Positions 8,048 to 14,729 of a stretch of 21,084 nt of DNA are shown here, one piece after another (positions within the stretch are counted from its first letter, which is position 1; each line of letters begins with the position of its first letter). The position numbers were made by a program, and so were the translations under genes. Under the pieces are notes generated by a model, which was not told where the DNA came from, did no database searches, and was given only the letters and a program-made list of their open reading frames with translations. Source of the stretch: Nitrospinaceae bacterium (GTDB lineage: Bacteria; Nitrospinota; Nitrospinia; Nitrospinales; VA-1); NCBI GenBank assembly GCA_029937655.1, contig JAPYPK010000021.1, positions 1 through 21,084 of the forward strand. Reading direction: 5' to 3'.

Positions 8048-9232
8048 ATGATTCTAACCACCCGGTTTGTTGTAGCCTTGTTCCTATTATTTTCTATAAA
8101 TTTAGCAGTTGCAGAAGAATATGCTGTTCCTCACTCTGGTTCTCCCTATCTTCCCCTTGACGATTTGCAAAATAATGACATTCTTCATCTTCCCACTGGT
8201 TTAAAGGTAAACTTCGACCAGATGCAGAATGCTATTTCCTCTTCCAATGTGATCTATATTGGCGAGACTCATGACAACATCGAGGCTCATAGGGCACAAC
8301 TTGAAATTATTATGGATTTAACGAGAAGGTTCCCCGATAAAATCTCAGTCGGAATGGAAATGTTTCGTCGATCTGCGCAACAGGATCTTGACAGATGGAA
8401 CATCGGAGAGCTTTCGTTAGATCAATTTAAAAAATTATTCAGAAAAAACTGGGGGGACGGATATGCATTATATAAACCTATATTTGATTTTATAAATAAA
8501 AATCATGTCCCGCTGATCGGCCTTAAGCCTTCTACAGAAACAGAAGATCGGTTTCGAAGTAACAAACCATCGGACCAAAACAATCTCCCTAAAATAGATT
8601 TTAATGACCGTTACCACCGCCCCTTTTCCATGTCTATCTTTGGTGGACATCAGGCAATGGAAAAACCCTACCGAATGCTTCTGCTCTGGGAAGAAACAAT
8701 GGCCCAGACGGTAGCAGATTTTTTGATAGACCCGAGTAACATAAATTCAAAGCTCGTTATTTTAGCTGGGGGATTTCATGTGCAATATGGATTTGGAATA
8801 CCCAAGCGAGCCTTTCGCCGAGTCCCTCATTCGTACTCTATAGTCCTTCCAACTGCAACAGAACTCCCAGCTGAGTTAAAAGATCGAGAAATGGATGTAC
8901 AACACGTTTCTATCCCTCTCTACTCAGGAGACTACGCCTGGAAAATTCCGTATAAGATTCTCCCAGACAACAAAGTTAAGCTTGGAGTGGTTTTGGAGAA
9001 CAGTAAAAATACCGTGCGGATCAAATCAGTCTTGGCAAACTCGAACGCAGAACTGGCAGGCCTGAAAGATGGCGATCTACTGCTGGCAATTGATGGGGCT
9101 GAACTGAACGATATTGAAGACTTAACGGACAAACTAAGGAGGTTAGATGTAGGTCATAGGGCCAGACTCATTGTAAAACGAGAGTCAGAAGTCATGGATG
9201 TCGAAATCCAATTCAGGGGACCAAAACAATAA
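8048..9232 (+). CDS. Secreted ChaN-like (haem-binding uptake, Tiki superfamily) protein with C-terminal PDZ domain
   Basis: This 394-residue protein has a Sec signal peptide (hydrophobic residues 6-21, likely cleavage after AVA at 20-22); no lipobox cysteine is present. Residues about 45-270 form a ChaN domain: YIGETHDN (70-77), GMEMFRR (102-108), LLLWEETMA (211-219) and GGFHVQYGFGIPKR (241-254). ChaN of Campylobacter is an iron-regulated, haem-binding surface lipoprotein, and the fold is related to Tiki/TraB proteases, whose conserved GxxH and GxxHxxYG motifs are present here. Residues about 311-390 form a PDZ domain containing the AELAGLKDGDLLLAIDG carboxylate-loop region. PDZ fusion suggests peptide or protein binding in the periplasm, so a proteolytic role is as plausible as haem uptake. 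The ATG at 8048 lacks a clear Shine-Dalgarno. No haem-transport genes are adjacent. Confidence 0.85.
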   Translation: MILTTRFVVALFLLFSINLAVAEEYAVPHSGSPYLPLDDLQNNDILHLPTGLKVNFDQMQNAISSSNVIYIGETHDNIEAHRAQLEIIMDLTRRFPDKISVGMEMFRRSAQQDLDRWNIGELSLDQFKKLFRKNWGDGYALYKPIFDFINKNHVPLIGLKPSTETEDRFRSNKPSDQNNLPKIDFNDRYHRPFSMSIFGGHQAMEKPYRMLLLWEETMAQTVADFLIDPSNINSKLVILAGGFHVQYGFGIPKRAFRRVPHSYSIVLPTATELPAELKDREMDVQHVSIPLYSGDYAWKIPYKILPDNKVKLGVVLENSKNTVRIKSVLANSNAELAGLKDGDLLLAIDGAELNDIEDLTDKLRRLDVGHRARLIVKRESEVMDVEIQFRGPKQ

Positions 9233-9313
9233 CCCCAAAAAAATCATTTTTCTAGAAATTAGTCTTGAATGAATTCAATCAACCAGTTTTGGATCTTATC
9301 TGATTCAGAAGAA

Positions 9314-9586
9314 TCAAAGTATCCTAAACTTATCCATACTCTGAGGGGTTACCCAATCTAGGTCACATCGAGAGACATTCGCTGAGGGAGGACCTTTTTG
9401 GCACCATTTAATAAGCTTATCCAGTGAATCTCGACTTCCTTCCGCATGAACCTCAACTGTTCCGCTCGGTAAATTGCGAACCCACCCTATCAAGTTAAGC
9501 TCCAAAGCCTTAATCTGAGTCGACGCACGAAAACACACTCCATGAACCTTACCATGGATAATGATGTGCACCGCTACGTCAACCAT
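9314..9586 (-). CDS. acyP: Acylphosphatase
   Basis: This 90-residue protein has the full acylphosphatase fold length. The phosphate loop reads HGKVHGVCFR (11-20), with the catalytic-type Arg20; the second signature is GWVRNLPSGTVEVHAEG (34-50), with catalytic Asn38. The enzyme hydrolyses acyl phosphates such as acetyl phosphate and 1,3-bisphosphoglycerate in the cytoplasm; its physiological role in bacteria is not settled. The His in place of the commoner Gln in the loop occurs in some homologues and should not abolish activity. It begins 12 bases after the unknown 82-residue gene on the same strand, suggesting cotranscription. Only a weak purine-rich stretch precedes its ATG. A 6-pair TGATTC/GAATCA hairpin covers its stop codon but has no T-run. 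Confidence 0.9.
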   Translation of the reverse strand: MVDVAVHIIIHGKVHGVCFRASTQIKALELNLIGWVRNLPSGTVEVHAEGSRDSLDKLIKWCQKGPPSANVSRCDLDWVTPQSMDKFRIL

Positions 9587-9598
9587 AAGCTGCTCTGG

Positions 9599-9847
9599 CT
9601 ATTTTTTTGGAGCTGCATTGTGAAAAAGGTGTTGAACCTCACGGTAAACTTCGAATTTTGATCCAGCAGAAATCTTAGGACCAAACTTTCCTAGGTCGCG
9701 CATAATACGTTGAAACTCTGACGTATTACCAGAAAATTTTTCGACCAGTGGACCAAAATAAGCTTGCTCGTCCAAGTCCAGCAACTTATTAATTTCTCTT
9801 AGGCGTGTTTTTAAAGGTTCGTAATCTTTATTCATGAGAAGCATCAT
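9599..9847 (-). CDS. Conserved-looking small protein of unknown function
   Basis: I do not recognise this 82-residue protein. It is soluble and mostly helical, with charged N-terminal helices (YEPLKTRLREINKLLDLD), a central region with FGPLVEKFSG and FGPKISAG, and a short basic tail. It has no cysteine, no membrane segment and no signal peptide. Three in-frame ATG codons lie near the start (9847, 9844 and 9835); the third, giving MNKDYEP, is equally credible since none has a good Shine-Dalgarno. It sits 12 bases before acyP on the same strand and after a hairpin that may end the upstream TPR gene, so it may head a two-gene unit with acyP. Confidence 0.6.
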   Translation of the reverse strand: MMLLMNKDYEPLKTRLREINKLLDLDEQAYFGPLVEKFSGNTSEFQRIMRDLGKFGPKISAGSKFEVYREVQHLFHNAAPKK

Positions 9848-9901
9848 ACCATGATAAATATCAGGTATTCTTCCTTTACCTATGACATGAATCTATTCAA
9901 A

Positions 9902-9923
9902 GTGATTCATTTCGTGGAATCAC
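9902..9923 (-). terminator. Hairpin after the TPR gene, possible weak terminator
   Basis: GTGATTC (9902-9908) and GAATCAC (9917-9923) are perfect reverse complements over an 8-base loop, starting 21 bases after the TPR gene stop on the - strand. The following - strand bases are TTTGAATAG, only a short T-run, so efficiency as an intrinsic terminator would be modest. The site splits the six-gene - strand series into two possible units. Confidence 0.35.
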
Positions 9924-9944
9924 CATAGCCTTCTATCAATGTGT

Positions 9945-10373
9945 TTATTTATGTTTTAAAAATCTATATTTTTCATTTAAAATATTCAAATACCTACGTA
10001 CTTGGCGTACTTGGCGGTGCTTTCTTTTCTCACCATACAAAACTTCCGCCTTTCTAGCATGACTTATAGCAGCCTCGTTATTTTTTAATATATCGTAGGC
10101 CATAGCTAAGTTGAAATGTGCTTTCGCGTAATTGGCATCAAGGCGTATCGCTTCAAGGTAAGCATCAATTTCTTTCTTGTGACGCCCCATTGCCATGTAT
10201 GCCAAACCGAGCTTAAAGTATTCAATTGCATCCAATGGATCTTCTTGGACAAGTCTTAGGTGCTCTTGGATTTCTCGAGTTTTTAATTGACGAAACTGAT
10301 CGAATCCAATTTCCCCATGAATTGGGTTTGCAACAGCGGAACTAATCCACAAAACTGCCAAACAAGTTATCAT
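9945..10373 (-). CDS. Secreted TPR-repeat protein
   Basis: This 142-residue protein has a short signal peptide (hydrophobic residues 2-12, cleavage likely after SSAVA at residue 15). Two tetratricopeptide repeats follow: about 48-81 (EYFKLGLAYMAMGRHKKEID, then AYLEAIRLDA) and 82-115 (AKAHFNLAMAYDILKNNEAA). The tail is basic. Such small periplasmic TPR proteins act as binding scaffolds; the partner is not visible. The ATG at 10373 is directly preceded by an in-frame TAG, so this is the first possible start; only a weak AAGTAG precedes it. The gene lies 54 bases after the FAH-family gene on the same strand, and a hairpin follows its stop. Confidence 0.75.
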   Translation of the reverse strand: MITCLAVLWISSAVANPIHGEIGFDQFRQLKTREIQEHLRLVQEDPLDAIEYFKLGLAYMAMGRHKKEIDAYLEAIRLDANYAKAHFNLAMAYDILKNNEAAISHARKAEVLYGEKRKHRQVRQVRRYLNILNEKYRFLKHK

Positions 10374-10427
10374 CTACTTAGGGTTAAATATTGATTCTCT
10401 TAATAAAACAAGCAGGCGCTAATCACA

Positions 10428-11105
10428 TCAAAAAACAGTCCATGCGAATCGCCCAAGAATGGGGCTATTTAAGCTGATTTCATCACGCGACTTAATAACG
10501 CCAATACCTGAGGGGGTTCCTGTATATATCAGATCGCCAGGCATTAATTTCCATACGGTACTTAAAAAAGAAATGATTTTGGGAATAGAAAAAAGCATGT
10601 CTTTTGTGTTTCCTTCTTGACGTTTTTCCTCATTCACAAAACATGCAAACGGAATATCGAATAAATCAAATGAGTCATCATAAGGACGCATTAACCCCAA
10701 CGGCGAACTATGGTCAAAAGATTTTGAAAGTTCCCAAGGGTGTCCCTTTTTTTTTACCTCGACCTGCACATCCCGCAATGTGAGATCCAATCCAAGTGTC
10801 ACCCCCGCAACACAAGACAACGAATCTTCGATTAAAATATTTTTTCCACCACCTTTCAACAAAACCACTACTTCGACTTCGTGATGCAAGACATTCCCAT
10901 GCGAAGGAACATGAATTGATTCTCCAGGCGAAACAATGCTTGTTGTAGGCTTCATAAAAACAACTGGCTGTTTCTCGTTTTTTGATTGAAGCGTTGAATC
11001 AAAGTCATCCAATTCCCTAATGTGCTCTGTATAGTTTTTTCCTATACAGAAAATTCGGCAGGGTTTAATAACTCTTTCACCTACTGTAATCGAATTGGTT
11101 GTCAA
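10428..11105 (-). CDS. Fumarylacetoacetate hydrolase family protein (acylpyruvase / YcgM-like)
   Basis: This 225-residue protein has the compact single-domain FAH length. Motifs include IFCIGKNYTEHI (18-29), the metal-binding HHEVEVVV (74-81, ligands Glu76 and Glu78), GLDLTLRD (105-112, third ligand Asp107), KSFDHSSPLG (128-137) and the C-terminal TGTPSGIGV. Family members cleave C-C bonds of acylpyruvates or decarboxylate oxaloacetate (FAHD1 and some bacterial homologues), in the cytoplasm with Mg2+ or Mn2+. The substrate cannot be read from sequence, but oxaloacetate chemistry would fit with the oad genes elsewhere in the window. The start used is TTG at 11105, since no in-frame ATG precedes the conserved core; a weak AAAGGG lies upstream. 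It starts 12 bases after the coiled-coil gene. Confidence 0.87.
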   Translation of the reverse strand: MTTNSITVGERVIKPCRIFCIGKNYTEHIRELDDFDSTLQSKNEKQPVVFMKPTTSIVSPGESIHVPSHGNVLHHEVEVVVLLKGGGKNILIEDSLSCVAGVTLGLDLTLRDVQVEVKKKGHPWELSKSFDHSSPLGLMRPYDDSFDLFDIPFACFVNEEKRQEGNTKDMLFSIPKIISFLSTVWKLMPGDLIYTGTPSGIGVIKSRDEISLNSPILGRFAWTVF

Positions 11106-11117
11106 ACGATGGGCCCT

Positions 11118-11513
11118 TTATTTTTTTCGCTTGCATAAAATTGAATTGCGGCAAGATCCACGAACAAGACCCTCCAAATCTTTTTTAACATTTTTCATAC
11201 TATCGTTTATTTTTGCAACCTCTACAGCAATGACGTTAAGCAGGTTCTCTACACTTTTAATTTTTTCTTCCAAATTATCTAGGCGTTTTTCTGATAAATG
11301 TGCTTCAGCAATCGTCTTCTCTGTCTTTCTTTTTATAAAGCGAACATCCCCTTCAATTTTTATAATAGAACCTTCTATTGCCCCAACAATCTTAGAGATA
11401 TACGATAGTCGATTGTTTATCTCTACCTCTTCTCCTAACACTTCTTGAGGCAAAAGCCATAGCACTATCCCAACAAAGGCAACAACAACTTTAACCCCTC
11501 GATTACCCAGCAT
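11118..11513 (-). CDS. Secreted coiled-coil protein of unknown function
   Basis: I do not recognise a family. The protein has a signal peptide (KVVVAFVGIVLWLLPQEVLG) followed by a helical, heptad-rich region (for example EKRLDNLEEKIKSVENLLN and VEVAKINDSMKNVKKDLEGL) that predicts a coiled coil over much of the mature chain. Two cysteines near the C-terminus (GSCRNSILCKRKK) could form a disulfide or link an oligomer. I place the start at the ATG at 11513 because GAGAGGA lies 8 bases upstream; an in-frame ATG at 11537 would add eight residues but has its GAGGA only 3 bases away. It lies between the glycosyltransferase and FAH genes on the same strand and may be cotranscribed with both. Confidence 0.65.
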   Translation of the reverse strand: MLGNRGVKVVVAFVGIVLWLLPQEVLGEEVEINNRLSYISKIVGAIEGSIIKIEGDVRFIKRKTEKTIAEAHLSEKRLDNLEEKIKSVENLLNVIAVEVAKINDSMKNVKKDLEGLVRGSCRNSILCKRKK

Positions 11514-11596
11514 AATCACGATCCTCTCAAAAGCCATCTTTCCTCTGAAGGAATATTTCTCATTGTGTCATACTTCCCAACATAAACTGACCGCCA

Positions 11597-13501
11597 TCAC
11601 TTGGTTAAAAGGTATGATTGTAACCCGTCGTAATAGTTCCTTCCTTTTTGAACTCCAATTCGCTCTTGGAAATAATGCCTCCCCTTGGACAAAGGAGACA
11701 AACTATAAAAAATATTCCAAACATCATTCTGTCCAGTTACGTTAAATAGACCCAAAAATGGATTCAAATATCCTAAAGTCGGCGGCCACGCTTTCTTTTC
11801 CGCAAGGTGAACATACACATTTTTAAGTGGTTGAAAGTCTGTAATAAAAACATATAAAAGGTAGGCATGATCTTCTGTAATATCCACTCCTTTGACTATA
11901 GGAGAAATTATATCCATTGCCTTTCCAGAGTTATTCTCGATAAGAAGGGCCCTTTCCCCCACCGCTCTGGGCCTTTCAATTTGCCGGATATTGACTTCCG
12001 GTATATTTGGATTACCGACTTTACCCTCATAGTCCGGATCAAAAATAGGAGGAATTAATTTTTCCACCTTTAAATTAAGCTCATATACACCAAGGCTACC
12101 AATCGAGTATATTTTGTTTAACACACTCGAAGAAAGTTTAAGTACTCGCTCTTGAACCATAGGAATAAACGGATATTTATCTGGAGGCATATCCTGATGA
12201 GCAATAAAAATAATTTTCTTTAATTCCCCGCCGCGAGAAAAATAGGTCATTCGCTTCAGAACTTTTTTCTTCATATACTTAGTCAATACGCTTGATTCTG
12301 GACCGCCAGCACTGATAACAACAAGGTTGTTTGCTGGAATGTTTTCGTCCACCCAAACCGCCATCTTAGTTGCTTCAGACAACGTAGCATTGGGTCCTGC
12401 CACTACCAAAGAACCCTTGCCCCTATCTTCATAGTATTTAATGATTTGCTTTGCCGGGGGAAATAGCAAAAGCAAAACCAACCCCACTCCTAACCCATAA
12501 ACCAGGTTTCCTATCTGTTTTTTTAACCAAGAAATTATTTCAATCATTCCATGAGCAGAAAGAAATAGAACAAAAGGAAGCCAATAAATATAAATGCGAG
12601 CATACCCTACCACTCCCGTTATAAGCGTCAGGACCATAGGAGCAATAAATATAGACATGAAAATTGCCTTCTCCTTTATTCTCTTTAATCTCCAGGCACC
12701 TATAGCAAAAAACAAATACAACCAGATCCCCCACGGGGCAACAAGGAACTCTGCAATCCCTTTCACCCGCGCTCCGTCCAAAGCTAAAGGCTGAACATCC
12801 TTTCCATATTTAAGCTGTTCATAAATAACTAGAAAATAAACAGCAACTAAGGCAAACATTAGTAGTTGAGGAATGACCAAATAAAATAACCTTTTAATGT
12901 TAAACAGGCTTTCTTTCGGCTCTAGGCATCCAACTATTACCGTAAATACCGTTAACCCACTTAAAAAAAACAAATTACTTGGAAGAGCCATCGTCATCGC
13001 AAACCCGGAGCCTATCAATGCGCCACCCCAAACCCAACGCCGGTTGCTTAGAAACTGAATCGCTGAAAGTGTTGCCAACAGGACTAAGAATACTGTTATT
13101 CCATAACCTCTACCTTCCATCGAATACTTTAGATGCGGCCAAGATAAGGCCATTAATACCGAGGAAAGTAACGCGGAAGACCACGGGAACTCCATTTTCA
13201 TCCCAAGTCTATATATTAGAGGAATTGATAAAACACCAAAAAGAAGAGAAGGAAATCGGTAAACTATTTCCGTTTCACCGAAAACCCAAATAAAAAATTT
13301 TGAAATCAAAAGATAAAGCGTGTGTTGATTCGTATCTTGGTAACCAAGAATCAAGTTTTGCCAAGGTATATCTATATAGCGATTAAAAGAGATCGCCTCA
13401 TCCTCAATAAGAGGACTTCCAAGGGTGGGTATCCTAAGGACCGCAGCAAAAATAATTAGACCTAAAGTAATCTTAAATTCTTTATTAGATAAAATTTTCA
13501 T
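11597..13501 (-). CDS. GT-C family membrane glycosyltransferase (ArnT/PMT/Rgt-like)
   Basis: This 634-residue protein has about ten to twelve membrane helices in its first 360 residues and a soluble C-terminal domain of about 270 residues. The first extracytoplasmic loop carries an acidic IEDEAIS motif (32-38, with Asp34 and Glu35), and further on NQHTLYLLI and YRFPSLLFGVLSIPLIYRLG (81-100), the usual pattern of dolichyl/undecaprenyl-phosphate-sugar-dependent GT-C enzymes. Such proteins transfer a sugar from a lipid carrier to a lipid, glycan or protein on the periplasmic side. The acceptor cannot be inferred, because no other cell-surface polysaccharide genes are nearby. The ATG at 13501 is preceded by an AT-rich 379-base spacer and lacks a strong ribosome binding site. 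It is the first gene of the - strand series that runs to acyP. Confidence 0.8.
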   Translation of the reverse strand: MKILSNKEFKITLGLIIFAAVLRIPTLGSPLIEDEAISFNRYIDIPWQNLILGYQDTNQHTLYLLISKFFIWVFGETEIVYRFPSLLFGVLSIPLIYRLGMKMEFPWSSALLSSVLMALSWPHLKYSMEGRGYGITVFLVLLATLSAIQFLSNRRWVWGGALIGSGFAMTMALPSNLFFLSGLTVFTVIVGCLEPKESLFNIKRLFYLVIPQLLMFALVAVYFLVIYEQLKYGKDVQPLALDGARVKGIAEFLVAPWGIWLYLFFAIGAWRLKRIKEKAIFMSIFIAPMVLTLITGVVGYARIYIYWLPFVLFLSAHGMIEIISWLKKQIGNLVYGLGVGLVLLLLFPPAKQIIKYYEDRGKGSLVVAGPNATLSEATKMAVWVDENIPANNLVVISAGGPESSVLTKYMKKKVLKRMTYFSRGGELKKIIFIAHQDMPPDKYPFIPMVQERVLKLSSSVLNKIYSIGSLGVYELNLKVEKLIPPIFDPDYEGKVGNPNIPEVNIRQIERPRAVGERALLIENNSGKAMDIISPIVKGVDITEDHAYLLYVFITDFQPLKNVYVHLAEKKAWPPTLGYLNPFLGLFNVTGQNDVWNIFYSLSPLSKGRHYFQERIGVQKGRNYYDGLQSYLLTK

Positions 13502-13980
13502 CTACCAGGGTAATCCTAATACATTATAAAAAAAGTTTTTGTTTCTAAACTTTAAAGCATTCATTACAGCAGCAACGATTCAAGACTTATCAATAAAGTT
13601 AGATCTGATAAAATTTTGAGGTTGCCCCTACTGCATAATTATTTATCGGTTGTACTTAAATTTTCCTAACTCTAAGATCAGTTGGTCTTACATTACCATC
13701 ATTTAGATCCACACTTAGTTTGATATCTATTGTTAAGACCTATCACATGAATAAAACCTTGACTCAAATATAGAAAGTATTTTTGCTGTAAAATTGTTTA
13801 CATTCAACACGTTAATAAAATTAGATTTGAGACTAAAGTATTGCTTCCAAAAACCAAAACATAACAGTCTTTTAAGACTTGCAATGTGGAAGGAAGAATG
13901 GTTTATTCTTTAAGAAATATATGATTTACAGACTACCGTTTAGTTTAAAAAATCCAAAGCCTATGTTTAAGGAGGAGACA
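13502..13980 (+). other. AT-rich divergent spacer with small inverted repeats, no gene seen
   Basis: I see no credible coding region here; the open frame that reaches back to 13879 is only an extension of the next gene. GGTCTTA (13684-13690) can pair with TAAGATC (13673-13679, one G-T pair, four-base loop) or with TAAGACC (13734-13740), so two exclusive stems are possible. AGTCTT (13866-13871) and AAGACT (13874-13879) form another dyad about 100 bases before the next ATG. A TTGACT at 13759-13764 has no well-placed -10 box. The region should hold the promoters of the two diverging genes, but I cannot fix them. Confidence 0.4.
13969..13977 (+). promoter_or_regulatory. Shine-Dalgarno that fixes the start at 13981
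   Basis: AAGGAGGAG lies 5 bases (counted from GGAGG) before the ATG at 13981. Together with the signal peptide that begins at that ATG it rules out the longer in-frame start near 13879. Confidence 0.9.
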
Positions 13981-14442
13981 ATGCGAGTTGGAACCAAAGG
14001 GTGGTTACTTACGATATTCCTTGCATCATGGACACTCGTGCCATCATTATGGGCCGCTGTAGAGATTCCAGACCCAAAGCTATGTGATGCGGAATCCACA
14101 GAAGTCCGGCAAGGACGACCAGGTGGGGCAGAAGTTAAGACCGTTGACGGGGTAGGTCCAATGGAAGAAATGTCACGCGCACAAGCTGCATGGTCGTCTG
14201 CTGCAAAAGCAACCGGGAAAATACCGGCTCCAGATAAACGTCACCTTTGCCTGGCTTTAAATCCTATTAAGAACCCTGAGAACCGCTTCAAACACAAAGA
14301 CCACAGTACATACTACTGCACCTTGATTCTTAATCGAGATATTCAGGCCTATTGCTATGCCATAGTGAAGAAGGATCCAAAAAAATGCGATTTTATTGTG
14401 AGCAAAGAACTCGAGCAGGAGTGCTTGGTAAAATCTAAGTGA
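13981..14442 (+). CDS. Secreted six-cysteine protein of unknown function
   Basis: This 153-residue precursor has a clear signal peptide (residues 1-25, ending PSLWA) and a strong ribosome binding site. The mature part has six cysteines: 35, 90, 113, 125, 136 and 148, all after the cleavage site, so up to three disulfides are possible. Between Cys35 and Cys90 the chain is polar, with GRPGG and an Ala-rich helix (SRAQAAWSSAAKATGK); the C-terminal third is compact and Cys-rich (YYCTLIL, AYCYAIV, KKCDFIV, EQECLV). It shows no CxxCH, so it is not a c-type cytochrome. I recognise no family. The strong translation signal suggests an abundant periplasmic or outer-face protein. A 42-codon frame with unusual RNA structure follows after 39 bases and may share its transcript. 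Confidence 0.75.
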   Translation: MRVGTKGWLLTIFLASWTLVPSLWAAVEIPDPKLCDAESTEVRQGRPGGAEVKTVDGVGPMEEMSRAQAAWSSAAKATGKIPAPDKRHLCLALNPIKNPENRFKHKDHSTYYCTLILNRDIQAYCYAIVKKDPKKCDFIVSKELEQECLVKSK

Positions 14443-14481
14443 ATGGTTTAGATTTTAAATCTCTAATAAAATTAACACGAT

Positions 14482-14610
14482 ATGAAATATGCTAACGCGC
14501 ATGTGGACGCCAGGGGAGTCTCAAGCGTGGATACGGTTCCCTTGGATGAAAAAGGAGGTGATCCTTTGTCTAATCATTTGATAAAGGGAGCTTCCGTTGG
14601 TTCCTGCTAG
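14482..14610 (+). CDS. Putative 42-residue peptide over a structured RNA
   Basis: The frame runs from an ATG at 14482 to a TAG at 14608-14610. It starts MKYANAHVDARG, passes through LDEKGGDPLSNHLIKG and ends GASVGSC with a C-terminal cysteine. It is hydrophilic, with no signal peptide or membrane segment. The ATG has no Shine-Dalgarno, but a perfect extended Shine-Dalgarno lies inside the frame and points to the in-frame TTG at 14566, which would give a 14-residue peptide ending in the same cysteine. A C-terminal Cys on a short peptide recalls modified-peptide precursors, but no maturation enzyme is seen in the window, so this is only a thought. The alternative is that the segment is a non-coding RNA and the frame is accidental. 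Confidence 0.4.
   Translation: MKYANAHVDARGVSSVDTVPLDEKGGDPLSNHLIKGASVGSC
14551..14568 (+). promoter_or_regulatory. Maximal Shine-Dalgarno: 14-base perfect complement of the 16S rRNA 3' end, followed by TTG
   Basis: AAAGGAGGTGATCC (14551-14564) is the exact reverse complement of GGATCACCTCCTTT, the near-universal 3' end of bacterial 16S rRNA. GGAGG ends 7 bases before TTG (14566-14568), an ideal spacing. Natural ribosome binding sites usually pair over 4 to 8 bases, so this is an extreme case. It could drive a 14-residue peptide, hold 30S subunits, or be a chance product of the codons for Lys-Gly-Gly-Asp-Pro. The flanking sequence does not match 16S rRNA, so it is not an rRNA fragment. Confidence 0.6.
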
Positions 14611-14631
14611 CAGAAACCAACGGAAACTCCC
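14586..14631 (+). other. Long hairpin with a stop codon in its loop
   Basis: Five pairs (14586-14590 with 14627-14631), one mismatch, eleven pairs (14592-14602 with 14615-14625), one mismatch and three pairs (14604-14606 with 14611-14613) close a CTAG loop that holds the TAG stop of the small frame. That is 19 pairs out of 21 positions. No T-run follows, so it is not an ordinary intrinsic terminator; a separate terminator starts 10 bases downstream. It could be a stable 3' end of a small RNA, an attenuator-like element, an RNase III site or a mobile-repeat remnant. Confidence 0.8.
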
Positions 14632-14641
14632 TGTCGTAATG

Positions 14642-14672
14642 AAAAACCCCGCTTTAACAGGCGGGGTTTTTT
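14642..14672. terminator. Bidirectional intrinsic terminator
   Basis: AAAAACCCCGC (14642-14652) pairs perfectly with GCGGGGTTTTT (14661-14671) over an 8-base loop. The + strand ends in six T residues and the - strand in five, so it can stop transcription from both sides. It ends the six-cysteine gene and small-peptide transcript on the + strand, and lies 57 bases after the stop of the 46-residue membrane peptide on the - strand. Confidence 0.93.
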
Positions 14673-14729
14673 AGTTGGGTTAATTGCTACGGTTTAAAGA
14701 TGCAGGCTATTTTTTTTGCACAATTTTAG

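Noticed and set aside
9301..9316. Hairpin TGATTC/GAATCA at the acyP stop as a terminator
   Set aside because: It has six weak pairs and no T-run on either strand.
11095..11448. A 117-codon frame on the + strand
   Set aside because: It is antisense to the coiled-coil gene, whose signal peptide, heptads and ribosome binding site make it the better reading.
13879..13980. Longer N-terminus for the six-cysteine protein
   Set aside because: The ATG at 13981 has AAGGAGG at good spacing and begins a proper signal peptide; the upstream extension is basic and unlike coding sequence.
14551..14564. Possible 16S rRNA 3' end remnant on the - strand
   Set aside because: Only the terminal 14 bases match; the adjoining sequence bears no resemblance to the conserved helix that precedes the 16S 3' end.
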